A stretch of DNA of 21,881 nt from an uncultured Nitrososphaera sp. (GTDB taxonomy: Archaea > Thermoproteota > Nitrososphaeria > Nitrososphaerales > Nitrososphaeraceae). The notes under the pieces are model-generated. The model was not told the origin of the DNA and did not search any database. It saw nothing but the letters and a program-made list of their open reading frames with translations. The DNA lies in assembly GCA_946480575.1 (NCBI GenBank), contig CAMLKF010000029.1, positions 1 to 21,881 of the forward strand, in the 5' to 3' direction. Below are positions 6,107 through 14,622 of the stretch, piece by piece. The first letter of the stretch is position 1. Each line of letters begins with the position of its first letter. The position numbers and the translations under genes were made by a program.

Positions 6107-7234
6107 ATGGCGGAAAAGAAATTCTACGAAATGAGCAGAGGCGAGCGCCTCAATTATGTGAAAAAGGCCACTGAGATATCCGACGACATTGAGGCGATGC
6201 TAAAGCCGCTTGCGTTTGACGATGCAAACAGGATGGTAGAGAATGCAATAGGCGTCATGTCAATACCGATGGGCATTGCGACTAATTTCGTGATAAACGG
6301 CAGGGAGCTCTTGGTGCCGATGGCAATAGAGGAGCCGTCAGTGATTGCAGCCGCTAGCAAGGCAGCCAGGATCGCTAAGATAAATGGAGGATTCACCATC
6401 GAGGCCGGCGGCTCGCTCATGATAGGGCAAGTGCAGACAGTTGGCGTTGACAAAACTGCGAGTGACAAGATATTGAAGAGCAAAAAGCAGCTGCTCGCTA
6501 TTGCTAATGCAAAGAGCAGGTCTGTCGTCGCCACCGACCTTCAGGTGCGGCAGCTGCGCGACGCAAGTCCGAACAATATGGGCGACATGCTGCTCGTCGA
6601 GCTTGTCATCGACACCAAGGACGCGATGGGCGCAAATGCGATAAACACGATGTGCGAGGCAATAGCGCCGCAGGTAGCCGAGATAACTGGCGGCGAGGTT
6701 GTGTTAAAGATACTATCGAATTATGCGACAAGGAGGATGGTAAAGTGCAGGGCAGTATTTGACAAAGGGGAGCTTGGCGGAAGTGAAATAGTAGAGAGGA
6801 TACTGTACGCATATGCGCTTGCTTATTCTGACGTTTACCGCGCCGTGACGCACAACAAGGGAGTGATGAACGGCATAGATGCAGTCGCGCTGGCGACAGG
6901 GCAGGACTTTAGGGCGATTGAAGCCGGAGCACATGCGTATTCTGCAAGGGACGGCATCTACAGATCATTAACGAAATGGCACAGGACAAGTGAAGGCGAC
7001 TTGGCCGGCGAAATTGAATTGCCATTGGCAGTTGGAATTGTAGGCGGCATTACTGCCATGCACCCGGCGGCCAAGCTTGCGCTCCAGATTTTGGGTGTCA
7101 AAAGCGCAAAAGATCTGGCAATGGTTATGGCCGCTGCTGGCCTTGCGCAAAACTTGGCTGCGATCAGGGCGCTGTCTGCAGAGGGCATTCAGGAGGGTCA
7201 CATGAGGCTGCACAAAAGGAAATTTCGCAAGTAG
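6107..7234 (+). CDS. hmgA: Hydroxymethylglutaryl-CoA reductase, class II
   Basis: It reduces HMG-CoA to mevalonate, the committed step for archaeal isoprenoid lipids, and acts in the cytosol. The 375-residue protein carries class II signatures throughout: ENAIGVMSIPMGIATNF (45-61), EEPSV with catalytic Glu75, DAMGAN in the cofactor-binding region (172-177), NKGVMNGIDAV with catalytic Lys251, IEAGAHAYSARDG (271-283) and EGIQEGH with catalytic His365 near the C-terminus. It lacks the membrane anchor of eukaryotic class I enzymes. Class II enzymes were first known from bacterial mevalonate degradation but occur in several archaea, where they serve biosynthesis. Here, next to anabolic genes, biosynthesis is the more likely role. 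The start ATG lies 15 nt after the sugar dehydrogenase stop. Confidence 0.93.
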   Translation: MAEKKFYEMSRGERLNYVKKATEISDDIEAMLKPLAFDDANRMVENAIGVMSIPMGIATNFVINGRELLVPMAIEEPSVIAAASKAARIAKINGGFTIEAGGSLMIGQVQTVGVDKTASDKILKSKKQLLAIANAKSRSVVATDLQVRQLRDASPNNMGDMLLVELVIDTKDAMGANAINTMCEAIAPQVAEITGGEVVLKILSNYATRRMVKCRAVFDKGELGGSEIVERILYAYALAYSDVYRAVTHNKGVMNGIDAVALATGQDFRAIEAGAHAYSARDGIYRSLTKWHRTSEGDLAGEIELPLAVGIVGGITAMHPAAKLALQILGVKSAKDLAMVMAAAGLAQNLAAIRALSAEGIQEGHMRLHKRKFRK

Positions 7235-7235
7235 A

Positions 7236-7242
7236 TATATAT
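7236..7242 (+). promoter_or_regulatory. TATA box of the histidine operon
   Basis: The tatatat element starts 2 nt after the HMG-CoA reductase stop and is centred about 38 nt upstream of the hisG ATG, predicting a short leader of roughly 10 nt. This is the likely main promoter of the his cluster. Confidence 0.55.
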
Positions 7243-7276
7243 CCAGTAAAACGCCTTTCCCACCTGTTTACCGACA

Positions 7277-8254
7277 ATGCCTACGGTGAAATTTGCAGTC
7301 CCAAAGGGCAGCATTGAGGAGGTCACGTTCAAGCTGCTGGAGCAGGCGTGGCAGAGCGTGAGCGGCAGGGGGCGCACTTACAGGGTCAAATTGAGCGACC
7401 CAGAGATAGATGTCAAGATATTGAGGCCGCAGGAAATCCCTACATATGTCCAAGAGGGCTTTTATGACGTAGGCATCACCGGCAGGGACTGGGTAAAAGA
7501 GGCTAGGGCCGATGTTGAAGTGCTGCTCGACCTTGAGATTGGGAAGGTCAAGCAGGTGATCGCAGTCCCGACGAGTTTTCCTTACAATAACCTTGACGAG
7601 ATGATAGCAGATTTTGCCAAAAACAATAGGACGCTGAAGGTATCTTCAGAATACCTCACTACTACGTCTTCTCACTTCAAAGCAAGCCCCGCCTACAAGA
7701 AGGCATACGGCAACGCAGACCCTATGATAATAACTCCATGGCTTAGAGTGGGCGAGAACAAGAAAGTCGAGATATTCCTCTCTTTCGGAGCGACAGAGGC
7801 CAAGCCACCAGAGGACGTTGACGCGATTTTCGATATCACAGAAACTGGCACGACGCTTGCCCAGAACAACTTGAAGATAATCGACAAGGTGGCCGAGTCG
7901 ACTGCAGTGCTGATAGCAAACAAGAAGGCTCTCAAGGACCAGGCAAAGCGCGAGAAGATAGCCGACATGATAGCGCTGCTGCGGGGCGTCGTAGAGGGCA
8001 GAAAAAAGCTCCATATATTTGTCAACGTGAAGAAAGAGAACCTGCCAAGGCTGCTGAAGGAGCTGCCGGCGCTAAAGAGGCCGACCGTTAGCCCGCTCTC
8101 TGAGGACAGCTGGTACGGCGTCAACACGGTCATCGACAAGAATGAGTTTATCAGGATAGTGCCCAAGCTGAGAAAGCTGGCGCAGGGGCTGGTGGTGCTC
8201 GAGCCGAGGCAGATATTGCCGCTTGACGAGATAAACTTGGACGGATATTCCTGA
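7277..8254 (+). CDS. hisG: ATP phosphoribosyltransferase, long form (HisG)
   Basis: It catalyses the first step of histidine synthesis, joining ATP and PRPP to phosphoribosyl-ATP. The 325 residues begin with the family hallmark VKFAVPKGSIEE, followed by YDVGITGRDWV and the PRPP-binding motif DITETGTTLAQNNL (about 190-203). The C-terminal part after about residue 240 (KKLHIFVNVKKENL onward) fits the ACT-like regulatory domain of long-form HisG, which confers histidine feedback inhibition and self-sufficiency without HisZ. It is somewhat longer than typical members. Its TGA overlaps the hisD ATG by one base (ATGA), indicating translational coupling. First gene of the his cluster. Confidence 0.95.
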   Translation: MPTVKFAVPKGSIEEVTFKLLEQAWQSVSGRGRTYRVKLSDPEIDVKILRPQEIPTYVQEGFYDVGITGRDWVKEARADVEVLLDLEIGKVKQVIAVPTSFPYNNLDEMIADFAKNNRTLKVSSEYLTTTSSHFKASPAYKKAYGNADPMIITPWLRVGENKKVEIFLSFGATEAKPPEDVDAIFDITETGTTLAQNNLKIIDKVAESTAVLIANKKALKDQAKREKIADMIALLRGVVEGRKKLHIFVNVKKENLPRLLKELPALKRPTVSPLSEDSWYGVNTVIDKNEFIRIVPKLRKLAQGLVVLEPRQILPLDEINLDGYS

Positions 8255-9555
8255 TGAAGATAATCAATGTCGCAGATCCGGCTGCCGAGGCAGCCGGGTT
8301 GCGCAAATCGGCTACCGCCATTTCTGACGCGCTCATTGAAGAAGCAAAATCGATAATGAAAGGGGTAGCGGAGCACGGCGATGCTGCTGTTCTTGATTAC
8401 ACTGCAAAATTTGACGGCGTCAGGCTTGACTCGCTCGCAGTAAGCAATGAGGAGATAAAGCAGGCATACAGCCAAGTCACAAAAGAGCAGGTCAAGGCAG
8501 TCAAATTGATGAAAGAGCAGCTGGCAAAGAGCGAGCTGGCAGTGCTCAAGAGGCTGAAAGGAATCGCGCTGTTATCAGGCGGCATCAGAATTGACCGGCA
8601 AATCAAGCCCGTTTCAAGCGTCGGGTGCTACACCCCCGGCGGCAAGGCGCGCTACCCAAGCACGGTCATCATGTGCGCGGTACCGGCCAAGGTTGCAGGC
8701 GTAAAGAGGATCGTGGCAATTTCGCCGCCAAGGAAGGACGGCACCATTGACCCGCTGACGCTCGTTGCCACAGACATTTGCGGCGTCGATGAATTCTACA
8801 AGATTGGAGGCGCGCACGGGATAGCGGCGCTTGCCTACGGCACACAGTCAATAAAGCCTGTCAGCAAGATAGTTGGCCCTGGCGGCATGTTCGTTACTGC
8901 TGCAAAATTGATAGCTTCAGGCAGGGTGTCTACAGACATGGTGGCAGGCCCGACAGAGCTCTTGATCTATGCCGACGCGACGGCAGACCCAAGGATGGTT
9001 GCAGTCGACCTTATCTCGCAGGCAGAGCACAGCGCCGACACGGTCTGCAGCCTCGTGACGACATCGGACAGGCTGGCGTCGCAGGTGCAGTCGCAGGTGC
9101 AGTCGATCGCCGAAAAAATCACGCGCTCAGACATCGTCAAAAAAAGCCTGCAGGAGAACGGCTTTATCGCTATTTGCAAAAATGAAAATGCTTGCGTCGA
9201 GTTTGTAAACGAGTTTGCGCCAGAGCACCTCGAGATAATGAGCAGGAACGCCGACAGCATTGCAAAAAGGGTCGATTCGGCCGGCCTGGTGCTTGTTGGC
9301 AGCAACGCCCCGTCATCTGCAAGCGACTACTGCCTTGGCTCAAACCATGTGCTCCCGACCCTTGGTTTTGGCAAGTCAAGAGCGTCGCTTTCGGTACTTG
9401 ATTTCGTCAAGATTGTCAACAAGGTCAAGGTCACAAAGGCAGGACTGAAAAAAGTCGACAGAGCGATAAAAGAGATGACTGCAGCAGAAGGGTTGCTCAA
9501 CCACTACGAAGCAGTGAAGGCGAGGATGGATGAAGAAGAATCACAACAGGCTTGA
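8254..9555 (+). CDS. hisD: Histidinol dehydrogenase (HisD)
   Basis: It catalyses the last two oxidations of the pathway, histidinol to histidine, using NAD and Zn. The 433-residue length is usual. Recognisable blocks are VGCYTPGGKARYPST, KIGGAHGIAALAYGT, VGPGGMFVTAAKL, MVAGPTELLIYAD, DLISQAEHSADT (catalytic and zinc-binding Gln/His) and FAPEHLEI, ending with the SNHVLPTLG region. A short in-frame duplication in a helix (SQVQSQVQS, coding 9079-9102) is a local oddity. The ATG overlaps the hisG stop by one base, and the 3' end overlaps the hisC start by 26 nt. Confidence 0.95.
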   Translation: MKIINVADPAAEAAGLRKSATAISDALIEEAKSIMKGVAEHGDAAVLDYTAKFDGVRLDSLAVSNEEIKQAYSQVTKEQVKAVKLMKEQLAKSELAVLKRLKGIALLSGGIRIDRQIKPVSSVGCYTPGGKARYPSTVIMCAVPAKVAGVKRIVAISPPRKDGTIDPLTLVATDICGVDEFYKIGGAHGIAALAYGTQSIKPVSKIVGPGGMFVTAAKLIASGRVSTDMVAGPTELLIYADATADPRMVAVDLISQAEHSADTVCSLVTTSDRLASQVQSQVQSIAEKITRSDIVKKSLQENGFIAICKNENACVEFVNEFAPEHLEIMSRNADSIAKRVDSAGLVLVGSNAPSSASDYCLGSNHVLPTLGFGKSRASLSVLDFVKIVNKVKVTKAGLKKVDRAIKEMTAAEGLLNHYEAVKARMDEEESQQA

Positions 9556-10600
9556 CAGCAACATCAAGAGGATCACCAGGCTTGACCGTTACGTCAGACC
9601 CGATAAGGTAGAGGGCGCGATAAAGCTCGACTCTAACGAGAATTTCGCGCTTGACGGCAGGTTTGTGAGAAGCGCGGCAGAGCAGGCGGCAAGGCAGGTC
9701 GACCTGAGGGAGTACCCGCTTGACCAACTTGACCAGCTCTACGCGCAGCTTGCAAAATACACTGGCATTGGTGAGCAGTGCATAGCGGCTGGCAGCGGCT
9801 CTGACCAGATAATCGGGCTCATCCTGTCGACGCTTGGCGGCAGGCGCGCGACTGTGTTTTCGCCCACATTTTCGTACTTTATCAATAGGTGCGAGCTGCA
9901 TGGCATCAATGTAGACAGAGTGCCTCTTGAACACGATTTTGAGCTAAACAGGCAGGCGTTTGTAAAGAGCGCAAAAAAGTCTGATCTTGTCTACATATGC
10001 TCGCCAAACAACCCGACAGGCAACCAGTTTGACAGGCAGACGGTGATGGACATCTTGGACTCGCTTGACGGCAGGCTTGTGCTAATTGATGAGGCGTACG
10101 TCGACTTTGCAGACTACTCGCTTTCTGCTGATGCAATAAAGCGCGACAACGTAGTCGTGCTGCGCACGCTTTCAAAAGCATTCGGGCTTGCCGGCGCAAG
10201 GGTCGGCTACATGGTAGCCAGCGAAAAATTCGTGCAGGTGTTCAGGTCGACCATCCAGTCGCCGTACCCGATAAGCGTCCTTTCGCTTGCCATTGCCTCT
10301 GGGGTGCTTGCGCGCACAGACCATATAAGAAAGACAATAGAGACGATAAGGAGCGAGAGGAGTAGGATGATAGGCAGGCTATCTAAGATACCCGGCATTA
10401 AGGCGTTCAGATCTGACGCGAATTTCATCTTCATCGAGACTGGCAAGAACTATCAGGCAATTTCAAAGGCGCTTGGGAGCAACGGCATCGTAGTGAAGAT
10501 GCTGGACAACCTCGCCGGCCACAGGGGCTGCATGAGAGTCACAATAGGCACGCGGGAAATGAACGACAGGTTCCTCCAGAGCATAGAAGGGGTTTTGTGA
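9530..10600 (+). CDS. hisC: Histidinol-phosphate aminotransferase (HisC)
   Basis: This PLP enzyme of fold type I converts imidazole acetol phosphate and glutamate to histidinol phosphate. In the 356 residues one sees KLDSNENF (substrate region), AAGSGSDQII (phosphate-binding turn), SPNNPTG (158-164), DEAYVDF (187-193), and TLSKAFGLAGARVGY with the PLP-binding Lys216. The ATG start lies inside the end of hisD (26-nt overlap), consistent with coupled translation; a shorter start would lose conserved N-terminal sequence. Ends in a TGA just before the HAD phosphatase gene. Confidence 0.94.
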   Translation: MKKNHNRLDSNIKRITRLDRYVRPDKVEGAIKLDSNENFALDGRFVRSAAEQAARQVDLREYPLDQLDQLYAQLAKYTGIGEQCIAAGSGSDQIIGLILSTLGGRRATVFSPTFSYFINRCELHGINVDRVPLEHDFELNRQAFVKSAKKSDLVYICSPNNPTGNQFDRQTVMDILDSLDGRLVLIDEAYVDFADYSLSADAIKRDNVVVLRTLSKAFGLAGARVGYMVASEKFVQVFRSTIQSPYPISVLSLAIASGVLARTDHIRKTIETIRSERSRMIGRLSKIPGIKAFRSDANFIFIETGKNYQAISKALGSNGIVVKMLDNLAGHRGCMRVTIGTREMNDRFLQSIEGVL

Positions 10601-10602
10601 CG

Positions 10603-11532
10603 ATGTTATTTGACTGCGCCCTCTTTGACATTGATGGGGTGCTTGTCGACATCCGCAGGTCGTACAACGCTGCGATCAAGAAGACAGTCGAATTCATGCT
10701 CAAAGAAATTGCTGGCAGAACTTTTCGCAACTTAGTTACGGATCAAATAATTCTAAAGTTCCGTCAGACCGGCGGCTTTAACAATGACACCGACACGAGC
10801 TATGCGATAATGCTTGCAATGCTTGCCGACCTGCCAAAGAATGTCACTCAGGCAAGAAATTGGTTAATCAAGGTAGCAGAAAACGCCGACGAGAGCGGCG
10901 GTGTGTCAGTGGAAAAGTTCCTTGCCAGCAATTACGACATTGGCAAGTGTAAGAGCATGCTCGCCTACCCGGCGCAGGTCAAGGACAGCATGCTTGCAAG
11001 AGTGTTTGACGAGTTATTTTATGGGCCTGAATTGTTCAGAAAACAGGATCATCTAGAGCCCAAGTACTGGGCTGGCGGCAGGCCGCTTATCAAGAACGAC
11101 AGGCTCGCGGTGAACAAAAAGGCGATGCGGCGATTGCACGAGATGTTCGGCGGAAACCTTGCCATAGTGTCGGGCAGGAGCAGGCTTGCGGCCGACTATT
11201 CGCTCAAGCCTATAATGAAATATTTCAACCCAGACGCCTGCGTGTTCTTGGAGGACGAAAAGCGTGAACATGCCAAGCCAAACCCCTATGCGATAAAGCG
11301 CGCCATGCAGGCAATGAATGCAAAAACGGCAGTTTACGCTGGAGACTCTGCAGAGGATCTGCTCATGGCAAGGCGCGCCGAGAAAGAGCTGGACGTAAAA
11401 ATAGCATTTGTCGGCATTTACGGCAACAGCCCGCAGCCAACCAAGACAATAGCTAAATTCAGGCAGGAAGGTGTCGAAGCGATTGCAAAAAGCGTCGACC
11501 AATTACCGCGCATAATAAGCACTCAGCTCTAG
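10603..11532 (+). CDS. HAD-superfamily hydrolase, candidate histidinol-phosphatase
   Basis: The four HAD motifs are present: FDIDGVLVD (nucleophile Asp9 and acid/base Asp11), IVSGRSR (motif II), the Lys of HAKPNPYAI (motif III) and YAGDSAEDLLMA (motif IV acidic pair). A helical cap region of about 130 residues lies between motifs I and II. HAD enzymes of this type hydrolyse phosphate esters in the cytosol. Its position directly after hisC, and the lack of any other histidinol-phosphatase in the cluster, make it the likely enzyme for histidinol phosphate to histidinol; this is inference from context. The ATG at 10603 is 2 nt after the hisC stop; a GTG at 10597, overlapping that stop (GTGA), is possible and would add two residues. 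Confidence 0.85.
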   Translation: MLFDCALFDIDGVLVDIRRSYNAAIKKTVEFMLKEIAGRTFRNLVTDQIILKFRQTGGFNNDTDTSYAIMLAMLADLPKNVTQARNWLIKVAENADESGGVSVEKFLASNYDIGKCKSMLAYPAQVKDSMLARVFDELFYGPELFRKQDHLEPKYWAGGRPLIKNDRLAVNKKAMRRLHEMFGGNLAIVSGRSRLAADYSLKPIMKYFNPDACVFLEDEKREHAKPNPYAIKRAMQAMNAKTAVYAGDSAEDLLMARRAEKELDVKIAFVGIYGNSPQPTKTIAKFRQEGVEAIAKSVDQLPRIISTQL

Positions 11533-11536
11533 AAGC

Positions 11537-11693
11537 ATGACGCAACAAGCTGAAATCTGAACATCTTGCATTTGACTACACTGAAAAGACGGTTCAACTA
11601 AACGTATTGAAACTCAACCTTGACTTGGTAGGGCAATACCCAGAAGTATACAAAGAGTTCTTGGAATTAAGGAGGATGGCGCCGACGGAGTGA
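11537..11693 (+). pseudogene. Possible small gene with a frameshift between the HAD gene and hisB
   Basis: An ATG at 11537 gives only MTQQAEI before a stop at 11558-11560. A different frame over the same region is open from 11541 to the TGA at 11691-11693 and reads as a plausible helical peptide (KSEHLAFDYTEKTVQL, then LVGQYPEVYKEFLELRRM) but has no ATG. A one-base shift near 11550 would join them into a protein of about 50 residues. It could also be a leftover of a once larger gene, or an intact ORF using an unusual start. Family not recognised; low confidence. Confidence 0.35.
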
Positions 11694-11702
11694 TGATTTG
11701 AA

Positions 11703-11855
11703 ATGGAGACAGCACTGATAATGGTATTCGTACTGACTCTTGCAGCCGCAGCAGCGGCACTTACATACTCGTTATTGAAGGCCGAGAAGCAAGCAAAAGC
11801 CTGCAGGGCATTTGGAAGGACCTTTAAGAGTTTAAATAAAGTATTGTCAGTCTAA
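11703..11855 (+). CDS. Small single-helix membrane protein (50 aa) of unknown function
   Basis: A 50-residue frame starts at ATG 11703 (METALIMVFV) and ends with TAA 11853-11855. Residues about 3-24 are a strong transmembrane helix rich in Ala and Leu. The C-terminal half is basic (KAEKQAKACRAFGRTFKS), so by the positive-inside rule it should lie in the cytoplasm. A ggag at 11687-11690 is 12 nt upstream, farther than an ideal ribosome binding site. It sits inside the his cluster in the gap before hisB, and the TATA-like box of hisB lies within its last codons. No family recognised; its role, if any, in histidine synthesis is unknown. Confidence 0.5.
   Translation: METALIMVFVLTLAAAAAALTYSLLKAEKQAKACRAFGRTFKSLNKVLSV
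11831..11838 (+). promoter_or_regulatory. Probable internal TATA box before hisB
   Basis: The element tttaaata is centred about 30 nt upstream of the hisB TTG start, the same spacing as at other promoters here. It suggests that hisB-hisH-hisA-hisF can be transcribed separately from hisG-hisD-hisC. Confidence 0.5.
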
Positions 11856-11864
11856 GAATACACC

Positions 11865-12461
11865 TTGGCTGCTGCCATAAGAAAGGCAAAGATTGAGAGG
11901 GCCACAAAAGAGACCGCCGTCACCGTAGAAGTCAACATCGATGGCACAGGCAAAACTAACATCAAGACCGGCCTTTCGTTTATCGACCACCTCATCACCT
12001 CGATTGGCAAGCACGCCATGATAGACATTATGCTATCTGGCAAGTCAAACGACGGCATCGTCCACCACCTTGCAGAGGACACCGCCATTGCGCTTGCGCA
12101 GACTATAGACAAGGCGCTCGGCGACAGGGCGAAGGTGAGGAGGTTTGGCTACGCCCTCGTCCCAATGGACGAGTCGCTTGCGTACGTGTCGATAGATCTG
12201 GTAAAGCGCCAATTCCACAGCATGCAATTAAAGTTGACACGCGACAGCATAGAGGGAGTGCCGAAAGAGGATCTTGAGCACTTTGTCAGGTCGCTTGTCC
12301 AGAACCTCAACGCGTGCACCCACGTGGTAGTGCATTATGGTGACAACGACCACCACAAGGTCGAGGCTGCGCTCAAAGCGTTTGCAGTGGCGCTTCGGAT
12401 GGCCGTCGAGATCGACAGCCGGAGAAGGGTAGGAGTGCCTAGCACCAAGGGGGCCATGTGA
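11865..12461 (+). CDS. hisB: Imidazoleglycerol-phosphate dehydratase (HisB)
   Basis: It dehydrates imidazole glycerol phosphate to imidazole acetol phosphate with Mn. The 198-residue monofunctional form shows the metal-binding signatures LSFIDHLITSIGKH, IVHHLAEDTAIAL and YGDNDHHKVEAALKAFA, and the C-terminal RRRVGVPSTKG. It has no fused phosphatase domain, which fits a separate HAD phosphatase. No ATG is available at the N-terminus; the TTG at 11865 has a TATA-like box about 30 nt upstream. The stop TGA (12459-12461) directly abuts the hisH TTG start. Confidence 0.94.
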   Translation: MAAAIRKAKIERATKETAVTVEVNIDGTGKTNIKTGLSFIDHLITSIGKHAMIDIMLSGKSNDGIVHHLAEDTAIALAQTIDKALGDRAKVRRFGYALVPMDESLAYVSIDLVKRQFHSMQLKLTRDSIEGVPKEDLEHFVRSLVQNLNACTHVVVHYGDNDHHKVEAALKAFAVALRMAVEIDSRRRVGVPSTKGAM

Positions 12462-13085
12462 TTGGCAAAAATAGCGATATTTGACTACGGCACAGGCAAC
12501 CTGTTCAGCCTGAAATCCGCTCTTCAGAGGAATGGCGCTGAGGGCGTCAAGATAATCTATGACCTCAAAGACCTGGATGGGTTTGACGGCCTTGTGCTCC
12601 CTGGCGTTGGCAACTTTGACCCTGCCATCAGATCGATAGAGAAAAGCGCACAACACCTCAACGAAGCCATAAACATCGGCATGCCAGTGATGGGCATCTG
12701 CCTTGGGATGGAGATGCTGTTTGACAGGAGCGAGGAGGGCAAGCTGGGGGGATTAAAGATACTGGATGGAGACGTGGTGATGCTGCCAAAGAGCAAGGTC
12801 AAGATCCCACACATGGGCTGGAACAACCTCCAGATAAAGGGTAACAGCAGGCTGCTCAAGGGAGTGAAGGACGGCTCTTGGGTGTACTTCGTGCACTCGT
12901 ACAGGACGGTGCCAAAGGAGCGCAAGATAGTGGTGGCCAGCTCTGACTATGGCGTGAGTGTCCCGGCAGTGATTGAAAAGGACAACCTCATCGGCGTCCA
13001 GTTCCACCCGGAAAAGTCAGGCGACGTAGGCGCAGTCATGATAAAGAACTTTATCGCAATGTGCGACAACAACGAGGCAAAATGA
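12462..13085 (+). CDS. hisH: Imidazole glycerol phosphate synthase, glutaminase subunit (HisH)
   Basis: It releases ammonia from glutamine and passes it to HisF, making imidazole glycerol phosphate and AICAR. It is a class I glutamine amidotransferase of 207 residues, with FDYGTGNL near the start, LPGVGNF (oxyanion region), the nucleophile Cys80 in MGICLGMEMLF, and His182/Glu184 in GVQFHPEKSG completing the triad. The TTG at 12462 immediately follows the hisB stop and gives the normal N-terminus MAKIAIFDYG. The TGA overlaps the hisA ATG (ATGA). Confidence 0.95.
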   Translation: MAKIAIFDYGTGNLFSLKSALQRNGAEGVKIIYDLKDLDGFDGLVLPGVGNFDPAIRSIEKSAQHLNEAINIGMPVMGICLGMEMLFDRSEEGKLGGLKILDGDVVMLPKSKVKIPHMGWNNLQIKGNSRLLKGVKDGSWVYFVHSYRTVPKERKIVVASSDYGVSVPAVIEKDNLIGVQFHPEKSGDVGAVMIKNFIAMCDNNEAK

Positions 13086-13786
13086 GGGTTATAGCCGCAG
13101 TTGACATCATGGGCAGAAGCGTAGTCAGGCTCGTCAAGGGCGACCCGGCCAACAAGGTTGTCTACAGCAGCGACCCGGTCGAGACTGCTAAAAAGTGGGA
13201 GGCCGCCGGCGCCGACATGCTGCACGTCGTAGACCTTGACGCGGCTTTCCAGACAGGCAGCAGCAATGCAGAGATAGTGAAAAGAATAGCAGCTGAAGCA
13301 GTGAAAATCCCGGTGGAAGTTGCTGGCGGCATCAGGACGACAGAAGCAGCCGAAGACATGCTGTCTAAGGCGTCAAGGGCGGTGCTTGGCACGATGGCAT
13401 ACAGCGAGCAGGAGGCTGTGAATAAGCTAGTGAAAAAGTACCCCGGCAGGATAATAATATCGATAGACCAGAAAGGAGGTAACGTGATGGTGAAGGGCTG
13501 GAAAGAGTCGGCCAACATTAAAGTCAGAGACGCGATAGCCCAGTTCAGGGCAATGGGCATCGACGAGTTCCTGCTGACGAGCATCGAGCGCGACGGCACC
13601 CTTGAGGGGCCTGATGTGCAGATGCTGGCCGAAGCCGCAAAATCCGCAAGGATAATCGCAAGCGGAGGGATTGCAAGCATCGGGGATGTCATCAGGGTGA
13701 GGAGCGCCGGCTGTACTTCAGTCATACTTGGCAAGGCGATGTACGACGGCAAGGTGAGCATCGAGAGGGCAAAGGCGGTAGCATAG
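13082..13786 (+). CDS. hisA: ProFAR isomerase (HisA)
   Basis: This (beta/alpha)8 enzyme isomerises ProFAR to PRFAR, the Amadori step before HisF. The start is the ATG at 13082 ([10 protein letters not shown]), which overlaps the hisH stop by ATGA; an in-frame ATG upstream at 13061 lies inside hisH and would add seven non-conserved residues. The 234-residue protein has catalytic Asp8, [16 protein letters not shown] (phosphate binding), IISID with the second catalytic Asp119, [13 protein letters not shown] and ASGGIAS. hisF follows after 4 nt. Confidence 0.95.
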   Translation: MRVIAAVDIMGRSVVRLVKGDPANKVVYSSDPVETAKKWEAAGADMLHVVDLDAAFQTGSSNAEIVKRIAAEAVKIPVEVAGGIRTTEAAEDMLSKASRAVLGTMAYSEQEAVNKLVKKYPGRIIISIDQKGGNVMVKGWKESANIKVRDAIAQFRAMGIDEFLLTSIERDGTLEGPDVQMLAEAAKSARIIASGGIASIGDVIRVRSAGCTSVILGKAMYDGKVSIERAKAVA

Positions 13787-13790
13787 AATA

Positions 13791-14597
13791 ATGGTATTGG
13801 CAAAGAGGATAATCCCGTGCCTTGACGTCGATAATGGCAGAGTCGTCAAGGGGGTGCACTTTGCAGAGGTCAAGGACGCCGGCGACCCAGTCGAGCTTGC
13901 AAAGAGGTACAGCGAGCAGGGCGCTGACGAGCTCGTGTTTCTCGACATTACGGCATCACAGCAGGGCAGGGACACGATGAAGGGCGTGGTGAGAAAAGTT
14001 GCAAGCGTCATCGACATTCCGTTCACAGTCGGTGGCGGCATTAAAAAGCTAGAGGATGGCCGCGACATACTGCTCTCCGGCGCCGACAAGGTCTCGATAA
14101 ACACAGCGGCCGTCAAGAACCCGGAACTGGTGACGCAGCTGATGTCGATATTTGGCAAGCAATGTGTGGTAGTCGCGATAGACACAAAGAGGAACTATGG
14201 CGCTGCAAAAGGCAAGACGATATTCAAAGATAAAAGCGGCAAAAAGTTCTGGTTCGAGGTGAGGATCTATGGGGGCAAGGAAGGGACAAGGCTTGACGCC
14301 ATAAAATGGGCAAAAGAAGTTGAAAGGCGGGGAGCCGGCGAGATCCTGCTGACGAGCATTGACGCTGATGGCACGGAGAACGGCTACGATGTAGAGCTGA
14401 CAAGGGTGATCTGCAAGTCGACCCGGATTCCAGTTATCGCTTCCGGCGGCTGCGGTAGCCCGCGCCACATGCTCGATGTGTTTGAAAGGGCTAACGTTGA
14501 CGCCGCCCTTGCCGCGTCGATATTCCATTATGAAAAGTCAACTGTCGACAAGGTAAAGAAATACCTGAAGAGAAGCGGCGTCACGATCAGAGTATAA
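13791..14597 (+). CDS. hisF: Imidazole glycerol phosphate synthase, cyclase subunit (HisF)
   Basis: It takes ammonia from HisH and cyclises PRFAR to imidazole glycerol phosphate plus AICAR. The 268-residue (beta/alpha)8 barrel has the expected [16 protein letters not shown] with catalytic Asp12, [28 protein letters not shown] with Asp131, [10 protein letters not shown] and [10 protein letters not shown]. The ATG lies 4 nt after hisA. In many archaea hisI or hisIE follows at this point; here it does not. Confidence 0.95.
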   Translation: MVLAKRIIPCLDVDNGRVVKGVHFAEVKDAGDPVELAKRYSEQGADELVFLDITASQQGRDTMKGVVRKVASVIDIPFTVGGGIKKLEDGRDILLSGADKVSINTAAVKNPELVTQLMSIFGKQCVVVAIDTKRNYGAAKGKTIFKDKSGKKFWFEVRIYGGKEGTRLDAIKWAKEVERRGAGEILLTSIDADGTENGYDVELTRVICKSTRIPVIASGGCGSPRHMLDVFERANVDAALAASIFHYEKSTVDKVKKYLKRSGVTIRV

Positions 14598-14622
14598 TAA
14601 TGGCGCATGCGCTGCTGCGTTT

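Noticed and set aside
7693..8475. Long open frame (260 codons) on the minus strand
   Set aside because: It is antisense to the end of hisG and the start of hisD; its Ser/Phe-rich composition is the usual mirror of GC-rich coding DNA.
11691..11737. TGATGA and CTGA boxes resembling a C/D-box guide RNA
   Set aside because: The internal boxes overlap, spacing is irregular, and the bases are explained by a stop codon and the start of the small membrane-protein gene.
13061..13081. Upstream ATG for hisA
   Set aside because: It would add seven residues before the conserved MRVIAAVD and lies inside hisH; the ATGA overlap at 13082 is the usual coupling arrangement.
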